From JAYFRL01 sp034925905 (GTDB lineage: Bacteria > Bacillota > Clostridia > Lachnospirales > Anaerotignaceae), in NCBI GenBank assembly GCA_034925905.1, contig JAYFRL010000007.1, forward strand, positions 1 through 42,539: 42,539 bases of DNA, read 5' to 3'. The notes beneath the pieces were generated by a model. The model saw only the letters and a program-made list of their open reading frames with translations. It made no database searches and was not told the origin of the DNA. Positions within the stretch are counted from its first letter, which is position 1; each line of letters starts with the position of its first letter. Both the position numbers and the translations under genes were made by a program. Positions 7,000-15,120 of the stretch are shown in pieces.

Positions 7000-7932
7000 G
7001 ATGAAATCAAAAGAGGTGTTAATGGAATTAATAACTGCTTTGGAAGAGACGGTCGCTCCAGATATTCCGTCTATGGAGCTTGCTTTGCTCTCAATAGTGT
7101 TTTCCATCGTTTTTGCACCTTTTGCTTCTATAAGGCATTCTTCGGAAAGCTTTACAAATTCGTTCACAGTTATTGAAGCTGAGGCAACAGAATCTGTTTT
7201 TCCGTCATTGGATAAAGATATAGAAAGTGGGTCGCCCATTTTCACGAGAAGTTCTTCCATGAGCTTTGCCTGCTCGTGCCACAAAGGAGCGTTTTCTGTC
7301 ATGATATATTCTCCGTTTTCAGACATCTCTTTTTTGGAGTTTCCTTCTTTGTTTATAGCGTCCCAATTGGCTTTTGATATTTTCCCGTTTTGAACGGTTA
7401 TCTCAACGTAATTTTTAAATCCGTCTATATAATTCAAATTTTCAGCCTTATATACACCGTCTTTTAATATGGTGTTTTCACTAAGGGATACAATTATTTT
7501 TTCCGAGCCGTTTAGCACAAGAGGCGGTTCTTTAAATTTAAGCCGGTCTGTGAAATCTGTTTCACCAACCTTTTGGCCGAGGTTCGTGGTTTCTTTTTTA
7601 GAATCCACCGAAACAGATAATATTTTACTAAAATTAGGGCCTATCGAGGTTTTAACATAAATATATCCGTTATATCCTCTGGTTTTTGCGAAAACAGTAT
7701 AACCTAAAAGCTTATCGCTGGAATTAAATGCTTTATATGCGCTTTCTATAGTATCCGACCAATCTTTGGGGATATCAATGGATAAGGCTTTATCGGCTGA
7801 AAACACATCAGTAACATAAGATATGTCTTTTTTCCGCCTCTCATAAGATGCAAATGAATTATAGGCGGAATATATTAAAACAAAACAAACTAAAATTATT
7901 ATAAACATAGCGGATTTTTTAAAAGCAAACAC
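6976..7932 (-). CDS. RnfG/NqrC-like membrane-anchored FMN-binding protein
   Basis: 318 residues with one N-terminal membrane anchor (about 8-28) and an extracytoplasmic remainder. Residues 55-135 resemble RnfG/NqrC (GYTVFAKTRGYNGYIYV, then KKETTNLGQKV for the usual ETPGLG). Residues about 288-300 carry DGISGATVSS, the covalent flavinylation motif, with Thr294 the expected FMN attachment site. Between them lies a second FMN_bind-like unit (about 155-270: DGVYKAEN...DGFKNYVEITVQNGKI...WDAI, WHEQA). Its own motif appears as DSVASASITV, not SGAT. The start is GTG with AAGGAGG about 8 bases upstream. It follows the M16C peptidase gene by 72 bases. A role in extracytoplasmic electron transfer is inferred from the family; the other Rnf subunits and the flavin transferase ApbE are not here. 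Confidence 0.75.
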   Translation of the reverse strand: MFAFKKSAMFIIILVCFVLIYSAYNSFASYERRKKDISYVTDVFSADKALSIDIPKDWSDTIESAYKAFNSSDKLLGYTVFAKTRGYNGYIYVKTSIGPNFSKILSVSVDSKKETTNLGQKVGETDFTDRLKFKEPPLVLNGSEKIIVSLSENTILKDGVYKAENLNYIDGFKNYVEITVQNGKISKANWDAINKEGNSKKEMSENGEYIMTENAPLWHEQAKLMEELLVKMGDPLSISLSNDGKTDSVASASITVNEFVKLSEECLIEAKGAKTMENTIESKASSIDGISGATVSSKAVINSINTSFDFIKKHADSF

Positions 7933-8004
7933 TTTTATTTTCCTCCTTAATGAGCCATGTTTATAGTATATTTAATATTTTTTGCACTACGCATGAAAAT
8001 TTTT

Positions 8005-10884
8005 CTAAAGCCTTGCTATGCTCCCAAACATATCCGAATATTTATTTATTGCTGATTCGCTTCCTATGGTATATATGCTTCCGTTTTCCACGAGTTTATT
8101 GAGGAGCTGCGTATATTCTTTTATTTTAGGTGATGTTGTGCTAAGAATTTCATCGCGTTCCTTCTGTAAATTCTCAGGTGTTATATTTGCTATGAACCTA
8201 TGGATTGCTTTATATACTTTTTCGCTGTTGGTGAGAGGTTTATCAAAGTTGTTTATAGTTCCTATTATATATTTTGTTATTTCTCTTTCAGAGGCTTCAA
8301 ATTTCGAGATATAGGAAGATGCTTTATCATAGCATTCATAGCTGGCTTTAAGGTTTGGATCGCGGTATGAATACATGTATATAATACGATTGCTCTTTTG
8401 TATGTTACAGCCACAGCCGTATGCCCCGAGCTTAATTCGTATATTGTTCCAGAGGTAATCAAGGCTCATTATAGTTTTTAAAACCTGCATGCTGCCGTTA
8501 TATTCCGATTCGTAGTGTCCTCCCTTTATGTTATATTGAACTTTTCCGGGAGTAATAAGCGCTTCGCTGGATTTTTTAAGGTCAAAAAACCATTCCTTTG
8601 TCTCTATGCTTTTGCTTGAAAGCTTTTCTTTAATTGGGTATATTCTTTTAAAAGATGAAGCTTTATTTTCATCGGTGCTGCCCAGAGCAATCATAAGGTT
8701 TTCTTTTCTAAATAAAAGCCCGGCAGTTTCCCTGAGGCCGTTTGTTATTACAGGGCTGCCTTTATCCATTTCATCATCGGCATAGCATAAAAATCTGTAA
8801 TAATCTATGCCGGTTGTGATTTCCCTAAACTTTGAAGAAGCATCAAACAACGAAGTGCATTTTAATGCGCCGGCAATGTGTGCATTGCCTATTATATAGC
8901 TTTCTTTTTTGATGCGCAGCTTTTTAATTATTTCTTTTAAGCTTTTTAAAGCGTCAAAATCCGTTTCAAATATGATTGAGTCTAAAAGCTCAAAAAGCTT
9001 ATCGCTGTTTTTGTATAGTGCTTTGCCGTTTATAAGCAGCTTCGGTGAGTATTTCTCTGATTGTCCCTTGTATTCCGAGGTTGTTCCAAATATACCTCCT
9101 GTATACATGTCTGTTTCTGTGGCAAGGTTTTTGTAATCAAACTTCTCTGTATCAAGCTTTCCTAACACTTCAGATAAAAGCCCGGCATATGGTAAAAGCT
9201 CCACAGGAAGCGTTTCAAGCCCAAACAGGAGATTAACATAAACTATTTCGTTTGAAACAGGTATGAACAAGCTGTTTTTTTCATACTGAAAGCAGGGGAC
9301 TAAAACAGGCTTTTTATCAATGTCAGATATTGAAAGCAGGGGTATCTTTTCCAGAGCTTCAGGGGTATCAGCTTCGGATTGATATTTTTCGAGTTCTTTA
9401 TTGTCGTTTATTATTTCCCTTTTTTCTTCTTCATTTAATGATGAGACAAAATCATTAAGTTTTTGCTCCTCTTTTTTTTCAATTTCCTCCTGAAGCCCTG
9501 CTTTTGGAGACATATTTACAAAAACATTGCAATTGTTGTCTATAAGACATTCTTTCATAAGATTTTCAAAATACCTGTTTTTAGAAGATAATTTTATTTT
9601 TTCAAGCATATCCAGTATAGACAAATAGGAAAACGCGCTGCCGTCATGAAGAAGGCTGTTCATCATTAAAAGCCCGTAAACAAGCCCTTTGGGACGGTGA
9701 GAAAAATTTTCTTCACGCATATAAAACTCCAACGAATTTATTGAAGCGTCAATAAGGTTTTGGCCTATTCCGTTTTCGTAAAGCTCATTTAAGCATTTAT
9801 TTATGCAGCTTCTAAAATCCGGAGCTTTTTCAGGGTCAGCTTTTTTTGCCATTATTGTAAGCGTTAAATCAAGTATTGAAGAATCAAAATATGATTCTGC
9901 TTCTTTGCATATCCCGGAGTCGATCAAAGCTGCCCTTAAAGGGGAAGCGTTGCTGTCTAAAAGCACGGTGCCCAGAAGCTCTAAAGCTATTGAACGCTCA
10001 GGATCAAGAGAGCTGCCAACTTTATACGAAAGGGCAAAGTAATTGTTGTTTTCAAGTTCATCGGGAGAAGCCGGATAAAAGCTGGACACTTCGCTTTGCA
10101 TCTCGGATGCGGCCGAAGGTTTGATTTCCGTGTCAGGGGCTTTATACTCGTAATTTGAAAGATAGTCCTTATTTAAAAGATCCATAGCTTTATCTATGTC
10201 TGCGTCTCCATATATATAAATATAGCTGTTTGAAGGGTGATAGAATCTTTTATGGGCTTCAATAAACTCACTGTAAGAAAGCTCTGGTATAGTTTCGGGT
10301 TCTCCGCCTGATTCATACCTATATATGGAATCAGGAAACAGGTTTGAATAAACAGTGTTTATTAAAATTTGTTCAGGATCGGAAGTTGCTCCTTTCATTT
10401 CATTATAAACAACTCCGCTTATTTTAGGTTCGCCATTATTTTCATCAAGCTTTAAAGAATGACCTTCCTGAGCGAAAATCTCCGGTTTTTTATAAATAAG
10501 CGGATTAAAAACTGCGTCCAGATAGACATCCATAAGGTTAAAAAAATCTTTATCGTTGCAGCTTGCAACAGGATAGACGGTTTTATCCGAATATGTCATT
10601 GCATTTAAGAAAGTATACAGCGAGCCCTTGGCAAGTTCGTTAAAAGGGTCTTTAACGGGATATTTTTTTGAGCCGCACAAAACAGAATGTTCTATTATGT
10701 GGAATGTACCTTTGCTGTTTTCAGGCGGCGTACGGAAAGCAATAAAAAAGACTTTGTTTTTGTCACTATTTTTGCAATGAACAAGCCTTGCACGTGTTTT
10801 GCTGTGTATATATACTTTTACATCAGATTCGATGTTTTTGATGTATTTTGAATTAATAAGCTCAAAACCAAATTTTGTTTCCAA
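8005..10884 (-). CDS. PreP-like M16C zinc metallopeptidase
   Basis: About 959 residues, the usual size of the presequence protease/falcilysin group (M16C). The inverted zinc motif HIIEH is at residues 62-66 (H62 and H66 ligands, E65 base). The third ligand is expected in YNEMKGATSDP (E162). The flanking CGSKKYPVKDPFNELAKGSLYTFLNAMT is diagnostic of M16C. The protein folds as two homologous halves joined by a helical linker rich in Glu/Lys (about 475-520). No signal peptide, so it is probably a cytoplasmic peptide-degrading enzyme. I chose TTG 10884 because GGAGGTG lies 6 bases upstream; the in-frame TTG at 10899 overlaps that site. It may be cotranscribed with the FMN-binding gene. Confidence 0.9.
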   Translation of the reverse strand: METKFGFELINSKYIKNIESDVKVYIHSKTRARLVHCKNSDKNKVFFIAFRTPPENSKGTFHIIEHSVLCGSKKYPVKDPFNELAKGSLYTFLNAMTYSDKTVYPVASCNDKDFFNLMDVYLDAVFNPLIYKKPEIFAQEGHSLKLDENNGEPKISGVVYNEMKGATSDPEQILINTVYSNLFPDSIYRYESGGEPETIPELSYSEFIEAHKRFYHPSNSYIYIYGDADIDKAMDLLNKDYLSNYEYKAPDTEIKPSAASEMQSEVSSFYPASPDELENNNYFALSYKVGSSLDPERSIALELLGTVLLDSNASPLRAALIDSGICKEAESYFDSSILDLTLTIMAKKADPEKAPDFRSCINKCLNELYENGIGQNLIDASINSLEFYMREENFSHRPKGLVYGLLMMNSLLHDGSAFSYLSILDMLEKIKLSSKNRYFENLMKECLIDNNCNVFVNMSPKAGLQEEIEKKEEQKLNDFVSSLNEEEKREIINDNKELEKYQSEADTPEALEKIPLLSISDIDKKPVLVPCFQYEKNSLFIPVSNEIVYVNLLFGLETLPVELLPYAGLLSEVLGKLDTEKFDYKNLATETDMYTGGIFGTTSEYKGQSEKYSPKLLINGKALYKNSDKLFELLDSIIFETDFDALKSLKEIIKKLRIKKESYIIGNAHIAGALKCTSLFDASSKFREITTGIDYYRFLCYADDEMDKGSPVITNGLRETAGLLFRKENLMIALGSTDENKASSFKRIYPIKEKLSSKSIETKEWFFDLKKSSEALITPGKVQYNIKGGHYESEYNGSMQVLKTIMSLDYLWNNIRIKLGAYGCGCNIQKSNRIIYMYSYRDPNLKASYECYDKASSYISKFEASEREITKYIIGTINNFDKPLTNSEKVYKAIHRFIANITPENLQKERDEILSTTSPKIKEYTQLLNKLVENGSIYTIGSESAINKYSDMFGSIARL

Positions 10885-10957
10885 ATAAAACACCTCCAAA
10901 TCATTTTAATATATATTTTAACAAAAAAGCAATTTTTATAAAACTATTTTTAATTAT

Positions 10958-10991
10958 TTAAAAAACGCCTCCTTATTAAATAGAGGCGTCC
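10958..10991 (-). terminator. Intrinsic terminator of the secreted protease gene
   Basis: On the minus strand GACGCCTC pairs with GAGGCGTT around an AT-rich loop, followed by a T6 run. It sits just after the stop at 10995. Confidence 0.8.
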
Positions 10992-10994
10992 AAA

Positions 10995-12284
10995 TTATTC
11001 TGTTAAGACGTATATAGCATCCGACAGGCTTGACTCAACATCGTTTACAACAGAGGATATCTTAAAATACATTTCTGATTTTACGCTTGTTTTAATGCCT
11101 ATGGATTCTGGATAGCCCCAATTCCATTTGTTTTCGCCTGAATCGGGGTTTGTTATGGGGGAATATTTACCATTAGCTGTTTCTGATTTATAAAGACGGT
11201 AATAATCAACTCCATATATTGGAGACCAGGTTATACATGTGTAGCTGTTTTCATAAAAAACAATTATATTATCAGGTTTTGAAGGAGAAATTTCAAGTGA
11301 AGAAACTTCTCTTAATGTATATGAGTTTTGAGTGTTTATATTAAGTATATATTTTATAGGTATAGACAAATAGCTGTTTGTCTCCTGAGAAAAAGATGAA
11401 GTTATCCCTATAAGTTCATTATTTGAATTAAATAAACCGCCTCCGCTGCTTCCAAGCTGTATTTTTGCGGAAGAACAAATAATATCGTTGCTGAAGCTTA
11501 CTATTTTCCCTGTTGTAACCGTGTTAATTACTCCCAGAGGAGAACCTATGGCGGTTGTGTCTTCATCTTCTTTAGGAGTGGCAGATGTTGAAATTACGCA
11601 GGGATGAAGGTTTGTTTTATTTATTTTCAGTATTACCAGATCCCTTTTTATATCATAGCCTAAAATTTTAACTTCGTCCGAATAGGATTCCATATTATTG
11701 AATACTACGGATAAAAAGCTCGCGTCTTGTACAACATGAAAATTTGTTGCTATAATTCCGTCCGAAGAAAGTATAACTCCGCTTCCCTGCATTTTATTTG
11801 TTGTAATCATAACAACACTGTCCAAGATTGTATATTCTTTTTGCGGATTATCTTTTTCAACTGTGTTTATTGAAACAAGGTATTTTGTTTCATCCCATGT
11901 AACTTCGGCTCCGCCCGCTTCGGCTATAAACCGGAGAGGAACATATGTCCTGCTGTCTATTATCTTAGGAGGAGCGTCTAATGTTAATATAACATCATTA
12001 AAATAAGCTTTGTCGCTTCCTATTGTAAGAAGTATGTCTGTGGAGTCTTTTACGGCATAAATGCTTTTGTTTTTATCGTTCCAGGTTATTTCGTAGCCTA
12101 AGTTTTCGAATATTGCACGCATAGGTACAAGAACACGGTCATTTTCGATAAAAGGCTTGCTTTCAAAAACAAGTGTGTTGCTATCTATTTCAACTGTTAT
12201 ATCAGCAGAAAAAGTCGGGACAGAATATGATAGTCCACAAAACAGCATAAAAACCGAAAAAATTAAAAACCTGATTTTTTTCAT
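10995..12284 (-). CDS. Secreted HtrA-like serine protease with CuAO-type stalk and Fn3-like tail
   Basis: About 429 residues with a signal peptide (KKIRFLIFSVFMLF..., cleavage near 27). The first domain is a 'stalk' or copper amine oxidase N-terminal-like repeat pair (about 29-140: VLVPMRAIFENLGYEITWND and TYVPLRFIAEAGGAEVTWDE), which in Firmicutes binds surfaces rather than copper. The second is a trypsin-fold S1C protease with a complete triad: H183 (TNFHVV), D215 (KRDLVIL) and S280 (GSSGG, for the usual GNSGG). A C-terminal beta domain (about 340-429: ITWSPIYGVDYYRLYKS) looks like fibronectin III. No PDZ domain, unlike DegP/HtrA. ATG 12284 is preceded by CGGAGG. Probably an extracellular protease. 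Confidence 0.8.
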   Translation of the reverse strand: MKKIRFLIFSVFMLFCGLSYSVPTFSADITVEIDSNTLVFESKPFIENDRVLVPMRAIFENLGYEITWNDKNKSIYAVKDSTDILLTIGSDKAYFNDVILTLDAPPKIIDSRTYVPLRFIAEAGGAEVTWDETKYLVSINTVEKDNPQKEYTILDSVVMITTNKMQGSGVILSSDGIIATNFHVVQDASFLSVVFNNMESYSDEVKILGYDIKRDLVILKINKTNLHPCVISTSATPKEDEDTTAIGSPLGVINTVTTGKIVSFSNDIICSSAKIQLGSSGGGLFNSNNELIGITSSFSQETNSYLSIPIKYILNINTQNSYTLREVSSLEISPSKPDNIIVFYENSYTCITWSPIYGVDYYRLYKSETANGKYSPITNPDSGENKWNWGYPESIGIKTSVKSEMYFKISSVVNDVESSLSDAIYVLTE

Positions 12285-12506
12285 TGCCAACCTCCGAAAA
12301 ATATTCACATCGTATTTAATTATATAATATTTTTGGGATATAAGATATTAAATTTTTGTTAAATATGTGATACAATTTATATACGGGTTAGCCTTAATCT
12401 TTAAAAGAAGAAAGATATTTATGGGTTTATTTTTTTGCTTCCAACGCTTTTATGAATCCTTCAATTTGAATTTTATATTAATTATGAATAAACAGATTCT
12501 AAAATA

Positions 12507-12548
12507 TAAAAAAGGTTCATAAACTTTAAGTTTACAAACCCTTTTTTA
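12507..12548 (-). terminator. Intrinsic terminator after tRNA-Pro
   Basis: On the minus strand AAAAAGGGTTTGTAAAC pairs imperfectly with GTTTATGAACCTTTTTT; it starts right after the tRNA 3' end. The remaining gap to 12285 is AT-rich and I see no gene in it. Confidence 0.65.
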
Positions 12549-12549
12549 A

Positions 12550-12623
12550 TCGAGGCGACAAGATTTGAACTTGCGACCTCTTGAACCCCATTCAAGCGCC
12601 CTACCAAGCTGGGCCACGCCTCG
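12550..12623 (-). tRNA. tRNA-Pro (anticodon GGG)
   Basis: On the minus strand acceptor CGAGGCG (12623-12617) pairs with CGCCTCG (12557-12551); the discriminator is A and CCA is not encoded. The anticodon stem CTTGA/TCAAG encloses ATGGGGT, giving anticodon GGG for CCC codons. The T arm is GCAAG-TTCAAAT-CTTGT. A single-gene unit with its own promoter and terminator. Confidence 0.93.
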
Positions 12624-12634
12624 ATACAAAATGT

Positions 12635-12663
12635 ATTATATAATGAATGTTTTTTATTGTCAA
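12635..12663 (-). promoter_or_regulatory. Sigma-A-type promoter of tRNA-Pro
   Basis: Consensus TTGACA (12663-12658) and TATAAT (12640-12635) with a 17-base spacer, about 12 bases before the tRNA 5' end. Confidence 0.8.
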
Positions 12664-12847
12664 ACTATAATTTGATGAAAGCTCATTGAATTACGTACAT
12701 TCTTGTACCTTATATGTGTTTTCCTCATTCTTTATTACTAAAATATAATATTGTTTTTTTTGATAAAACAGCTTGCTTTTTTGTGCATAGAAAGAGAGGA
12801 ACATAACTTTATATTCGGGTAAACTTCTATTACAGGGGGGTGATGCT

Positions 12848-13717
12848 GTGGAATGGATTGATCGGTTGAATAAAGCAATTGAATATATCGAAGACAATTT
12901 GGATGGAGAAATAAATTATGAATATGCTGCCAGGATAGCATGTTGTTCGGCATTTCATTTCCAGAGGATGTTTGGATATATGGCAGGTGTTCCGTTGTCG
13001 GAATATATCAGGCGCAGGCGTATGACCTTGGCTGCGTTTGATTTGCAAGCTACAGATATCAAGATTATTGATCTGGCGATGAAATATGGCTATGATTCTC
13101 CAACTGCATTTAATCGTGCATTTAGAAATATACATGGAACTGCGCCTTCCAAAGCACGCTTGAAAGGTATGAGCCTTAAAGCGTTTTCACGCATCAGCTT
13201 TACTATTTTTGTTAAAGGAGATGCTCAAATGAATTATAAGATTGAGAAAAAAGAAGCAATCCGAATAGTAGGAGTTAAAAAACACATGGACATGAGTATT
13301 GAGGAATGTTTTGAAGAGGTGCCAAGACTTTGGCAAAAAACTACTCAAAGCGGGGAGATCCCACAAATCATGTCGCTTTTAAACGAACCGCCGTTTGGTT
13401 TGCTTGGAGTAAGCACATGTATGAACGGGAAAGACTTTGATTATTATATTGCGGTTGCAACAGACAAAAAAACTCCTTCCGGAATGGAAGAATATGAAAT
13501 TCCTGCTGGTACTTGGGCTGTTTTTGAGTGTGTAGGTTCTATGCCTCAGGCAATACAGGAATTACAAAAAAGGATTGTTGCAGAATGGCTGCCAACTTCA
13601 GGATATGAATATGCAAACGCTCCGGATATTGAGGTTTATTTTGAGGGAGACATCAAATCTCCGGAATACAGATCAGAGGTTTGGCTCCCGATTGTTAAAA
13701 AAGAGATGTTGCCATGA
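12848..13717 (+). CDS. AraC-family regulator with GyrI-like effector-binding domain
   Basis: 289 residues. The N-terminal 105 residues are an AraC/XylS double helix-turn-helix (AIEYIEDNLDGEINYEYAAR, FHFQRMFGYMAG, then AMKYGYDSPTAFNRAFRNIHGTAPSKAR). Residues about 128-289 form a GyrI-like/SOUL-type ligand domain (YKIEKKEAIRIVGVKKH, AGTWAVFECVG, EVWLPI at the end). The two-domain order is that of Rob/SoxS-like and BmrR-like multidrug sensors, so the ligand is probably a small hydrophobic or cationic compound; that is inference. The start is GTG 12848 behind GGGGGTGAT. The likely target gene is not adjacent. Single gene with a terminator at 13777. Confidence 0.85.
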   Translation: MEWIDRLNKAIEYIEDNLDGEINYEYAARIACCSAFHFQRMFGYMAGVPLSEYIRRRRMTLAAFDLQATDIKIIDLAMKYGYDSPTAFNRAFRNIHGTAPSKARLKGMSLKAFSRISFTIFVKGDAQMNYKIEKKEAIRIVGVKKHMDMSIEECFEEVPRLWQKTTQSGEIPQIMSLLNEPPFGLLGVSTCMNGKDFDYYIAVATDKKTPSGMEEYEIPAGTWAVFECVGSMPQAIQELQKRIVAEWLPTSGYEYANAPDIEVYFEGDIKSPEYRSEVWLPIVKKEMLP

Positions 13718-13776
13718 TGTTTTCACAGACTTCAAATGTTGTAAAACAATAAAACAATTTATAAATATAAATTTAT

Positions 13777-13813
13777 AAAACCACGTTTTAAACATACGTG
13801 GTTTTATTTTTTT
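13777..13813 (+). terminator. Intrinsic terminator of the AraC-type gene (IS-end-like sequence)
   Basis: A perfect 10-bp stem AAAACCACGT/ACGTGGTTTT encloses TTTAAACAT and is followed by a long T run. The CCACGT..TTAAAC..CGTG core resembles the right-end hairpin of the IS element at 42361, so it may be a captured IS end. Confidence 0.8.
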
Positions 13814-13856
13814 TACGACTTCAGTCAGTCTTGCACGTTCCGCGTGTAAAACTGAA

Positions 13857-14230
13857 AACTACCTGCTATTCGGGTGGCAAGAGTAAGCCTATAGAAAAAT
13901 ATCATTTTGAACGAAGCGAAGGACCTATATTCTTATGATAATAACCCCAGACGCTGAGAATAATCCTCAGCGTCCGGCCTTAGCAAACGACGGAGCCGCC
14001 TTCCCGGAGGAAAGGCCGGGATATTTTGCCACGAAAGCTCCACGGAATGACGGATGGGAAAATATAGCGGTAGATGACGGAGCAGCATGGGAACGGATAT
14101 ATTTAATGCCGGATTGAGTAAGTTATTAAGCAAAGAGGTTTAAACAGTGCTCAAACCAGCACCTTTATAAGTAAACTAGCAACAAAGCCTTATAGGCTTA
14201 GTGCAAAGCTTTCATTTGGTGGGTGGTCTA
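13857..14230 (+). ncRNA. Structured RNA element, HEARO/omega-RNA-like, copy 2 (no nuclease ORF)
   Basis: The second copy of the element at 4064, diverged but collinear over about 370 nt. Stems are kept with compensatory changes. The first hairpin is CTACC/GGTGG (13859-13877) where copy 1 has CCGCC/GGTGG. The GACGCTGAG/CTCAGCGTC stem (13949-13974) is longer and perfect. CCCGG/CCGGG (14003-14020) is kept. AAGCC/GGCTT replaces AAGCC/GGTTT, and an enclosing ACT/AGT replaces GCT/AGC. The terminal right-end hairpin (about 14208-14229) is degraded and relies on G-U pairs. The segment is visibly GC-richer than its surroundings. Short ORFs inside have no ribosome site and are not conserved in copy 1. 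As with copy 1, the HEARO/omega class is my recognition, not a search result. Confidence 0.6.
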
Positions 14231-14277
14231 TGGTTGGATTTTATCTATGGTCTTTTATTTTGTTCGAGGAGAAGCAT

Positions 14278-14322
14278 ATGAAATATGCCGGGGGAATAAA
14301 TTATTATAGTATAAGCGTTTAA
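14278..14322 (+). CDS. Possible 14-codon leader peptide upstream of cwlD
   Basis: ATG at 14278 has a good ribosome site (CGAGGAG about 6 bases upstream) and reads MKYAGGINYYSISV then TAA. The stop is 7 bases before the cwlD ATG, whose own ribosome site is poorly spaced. It could be a leader coupled to cwlD translation or a chance ORF. Confidence 0.3.
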   Translation: MKYAGGINYYSISV

Positions 14323-14329
14323 GCAAGGG

Positions 14330-15049
14330 ATGATGTTTTTGAAGGTATTTATATTAAGCGCAAAAAGGATAAAACAAAAAATGACGGTTTTTTTCCTTTT
14401 ACTTGTGATAGTGACAGGGGTTGTTTTGTCATATAGAATTTCCGAAAAATCCAGAACGGTTTTTTCAAGTGTGGATAAAAAAGTGATTGTGATAGACGCC
14501 GGTCACGGAGGCTACGATCCTGGGAAGTCAGGGAAAATCGGGGAAGATGAAAAGGACATTAATCTTAAAATCTCAGGGTATCTAACAGAGTACCTTGAAC
14601 AAGGGGGAGCCGTTGTTGTTCTCACAAGGAATGAGGATACAGCGCTTGGAAGCGCAAAGAAAGAAGACATGAAACAAAGAAAAAACATAGTAAATGAAAG
14701 TGACGCGGATATAATGATAAGTATACATCAAAATGCATTTACAAGCTCGGTTGTAAAGGGTGCGCAAGTATTTTATCACGAATCCTCTGAAAAAGGAAAA
14801 TTATTATCCGAATGCGTGCAAAAAAGGCTTGTTGAAAAGCTGGATCCCTCAAACAAAAGGCAAGCAAAGCAAAACAAAAATTATTATGTTTTGCGTACAA
14901 CAGAAATTCCCGCCGCTATAATTGAATGCGGTTTCCTTTCAAATGCGGAGGAGGAAAAGCTTTTAAATGATGAAGAATATCAACAGAATGTTGCATGGGC
15001 GATATACATAGGCATATTAGATTATTTTGAAAAAGTAAGCATGCTGTAA
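14330..15049 (+). CDS. cwlD: N-acetylmuramoyl-L-alanine amidase, CwlD type
   Basis: 239 residues with an N-terminal membrane anchor (about 19-35) and one Amidase_3 domain. The zinc ligands and catalytic residues are in place: H59 in DAGHGGYDPG, E74 in EDEKDINL, H133 in SIHQNAF, and the catalytic E199 in IIECGFLSN. Size and layout match CwlD, which with a deacetylase makes muramic-delta-lactam in spore cortex; cortex modification is therefore the likely role. ATG 14330 abuts AAGGG, too close for a normal ribosome site. ATG 14333 or TTG 14339 (9 bases away) may be the real start, or translation may be coupled to the small upstream ORF. Confidence 0.85.
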   Translation: MMFLKVFILSAKRIKQKMTVFFLLLVIVTGVVLSYRISEKSRTVFSSVDKKVIVIDAGHGGYDPGKSGKIGEDEKDINLKISGYLTEYLEQGGAVVVLTRNEDTALGSAKKEDMKQRKNIVNESDADIMISIHQNAFTSSVVKGAQVFYHESSEKGKLLSECVQKRLVEKLDPSNKRQAKQNKNYYVLRTTEIPAAIIECGFLSNAEEEKLLNDEEYQQNVAWAIYIGILDYFEKVSML

Positions 15050-15060
15050 TTTTTAATGTG

Positions 15061-15089
15061 TAGACTTTTGCAAAACGCTATTATATAAT
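15061..15089 (+). promoter_or_regulatory. Sigma-A-type promoter of the DEAD-box helicase gene
   Basis: TAGACT (15061-15066) and a perfect TATAAT (15084-15089) with a 17-base spacer, 31 bases before the ATG. Confidence 0.6.
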
Positions 15090-15120
15090 TAGTCATAATC
15101 TGTTTTAAGAAGGAGTTATT

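Noticed and set aside
12427..12480. Minus-strand peptide tail IQIEGFIKALEAKK with stop, like the end of a real protein
   Set aside because: Stops occur just upstream in the same frame and no start or ribosome site exists. At best it is a decayed 3' remnant, not callable.
13935..14117. 60-codon ORF inside RNA copy 2
   Set aside because: No ribosome site, not conserved in copy 1, and composition set by RNA stems.
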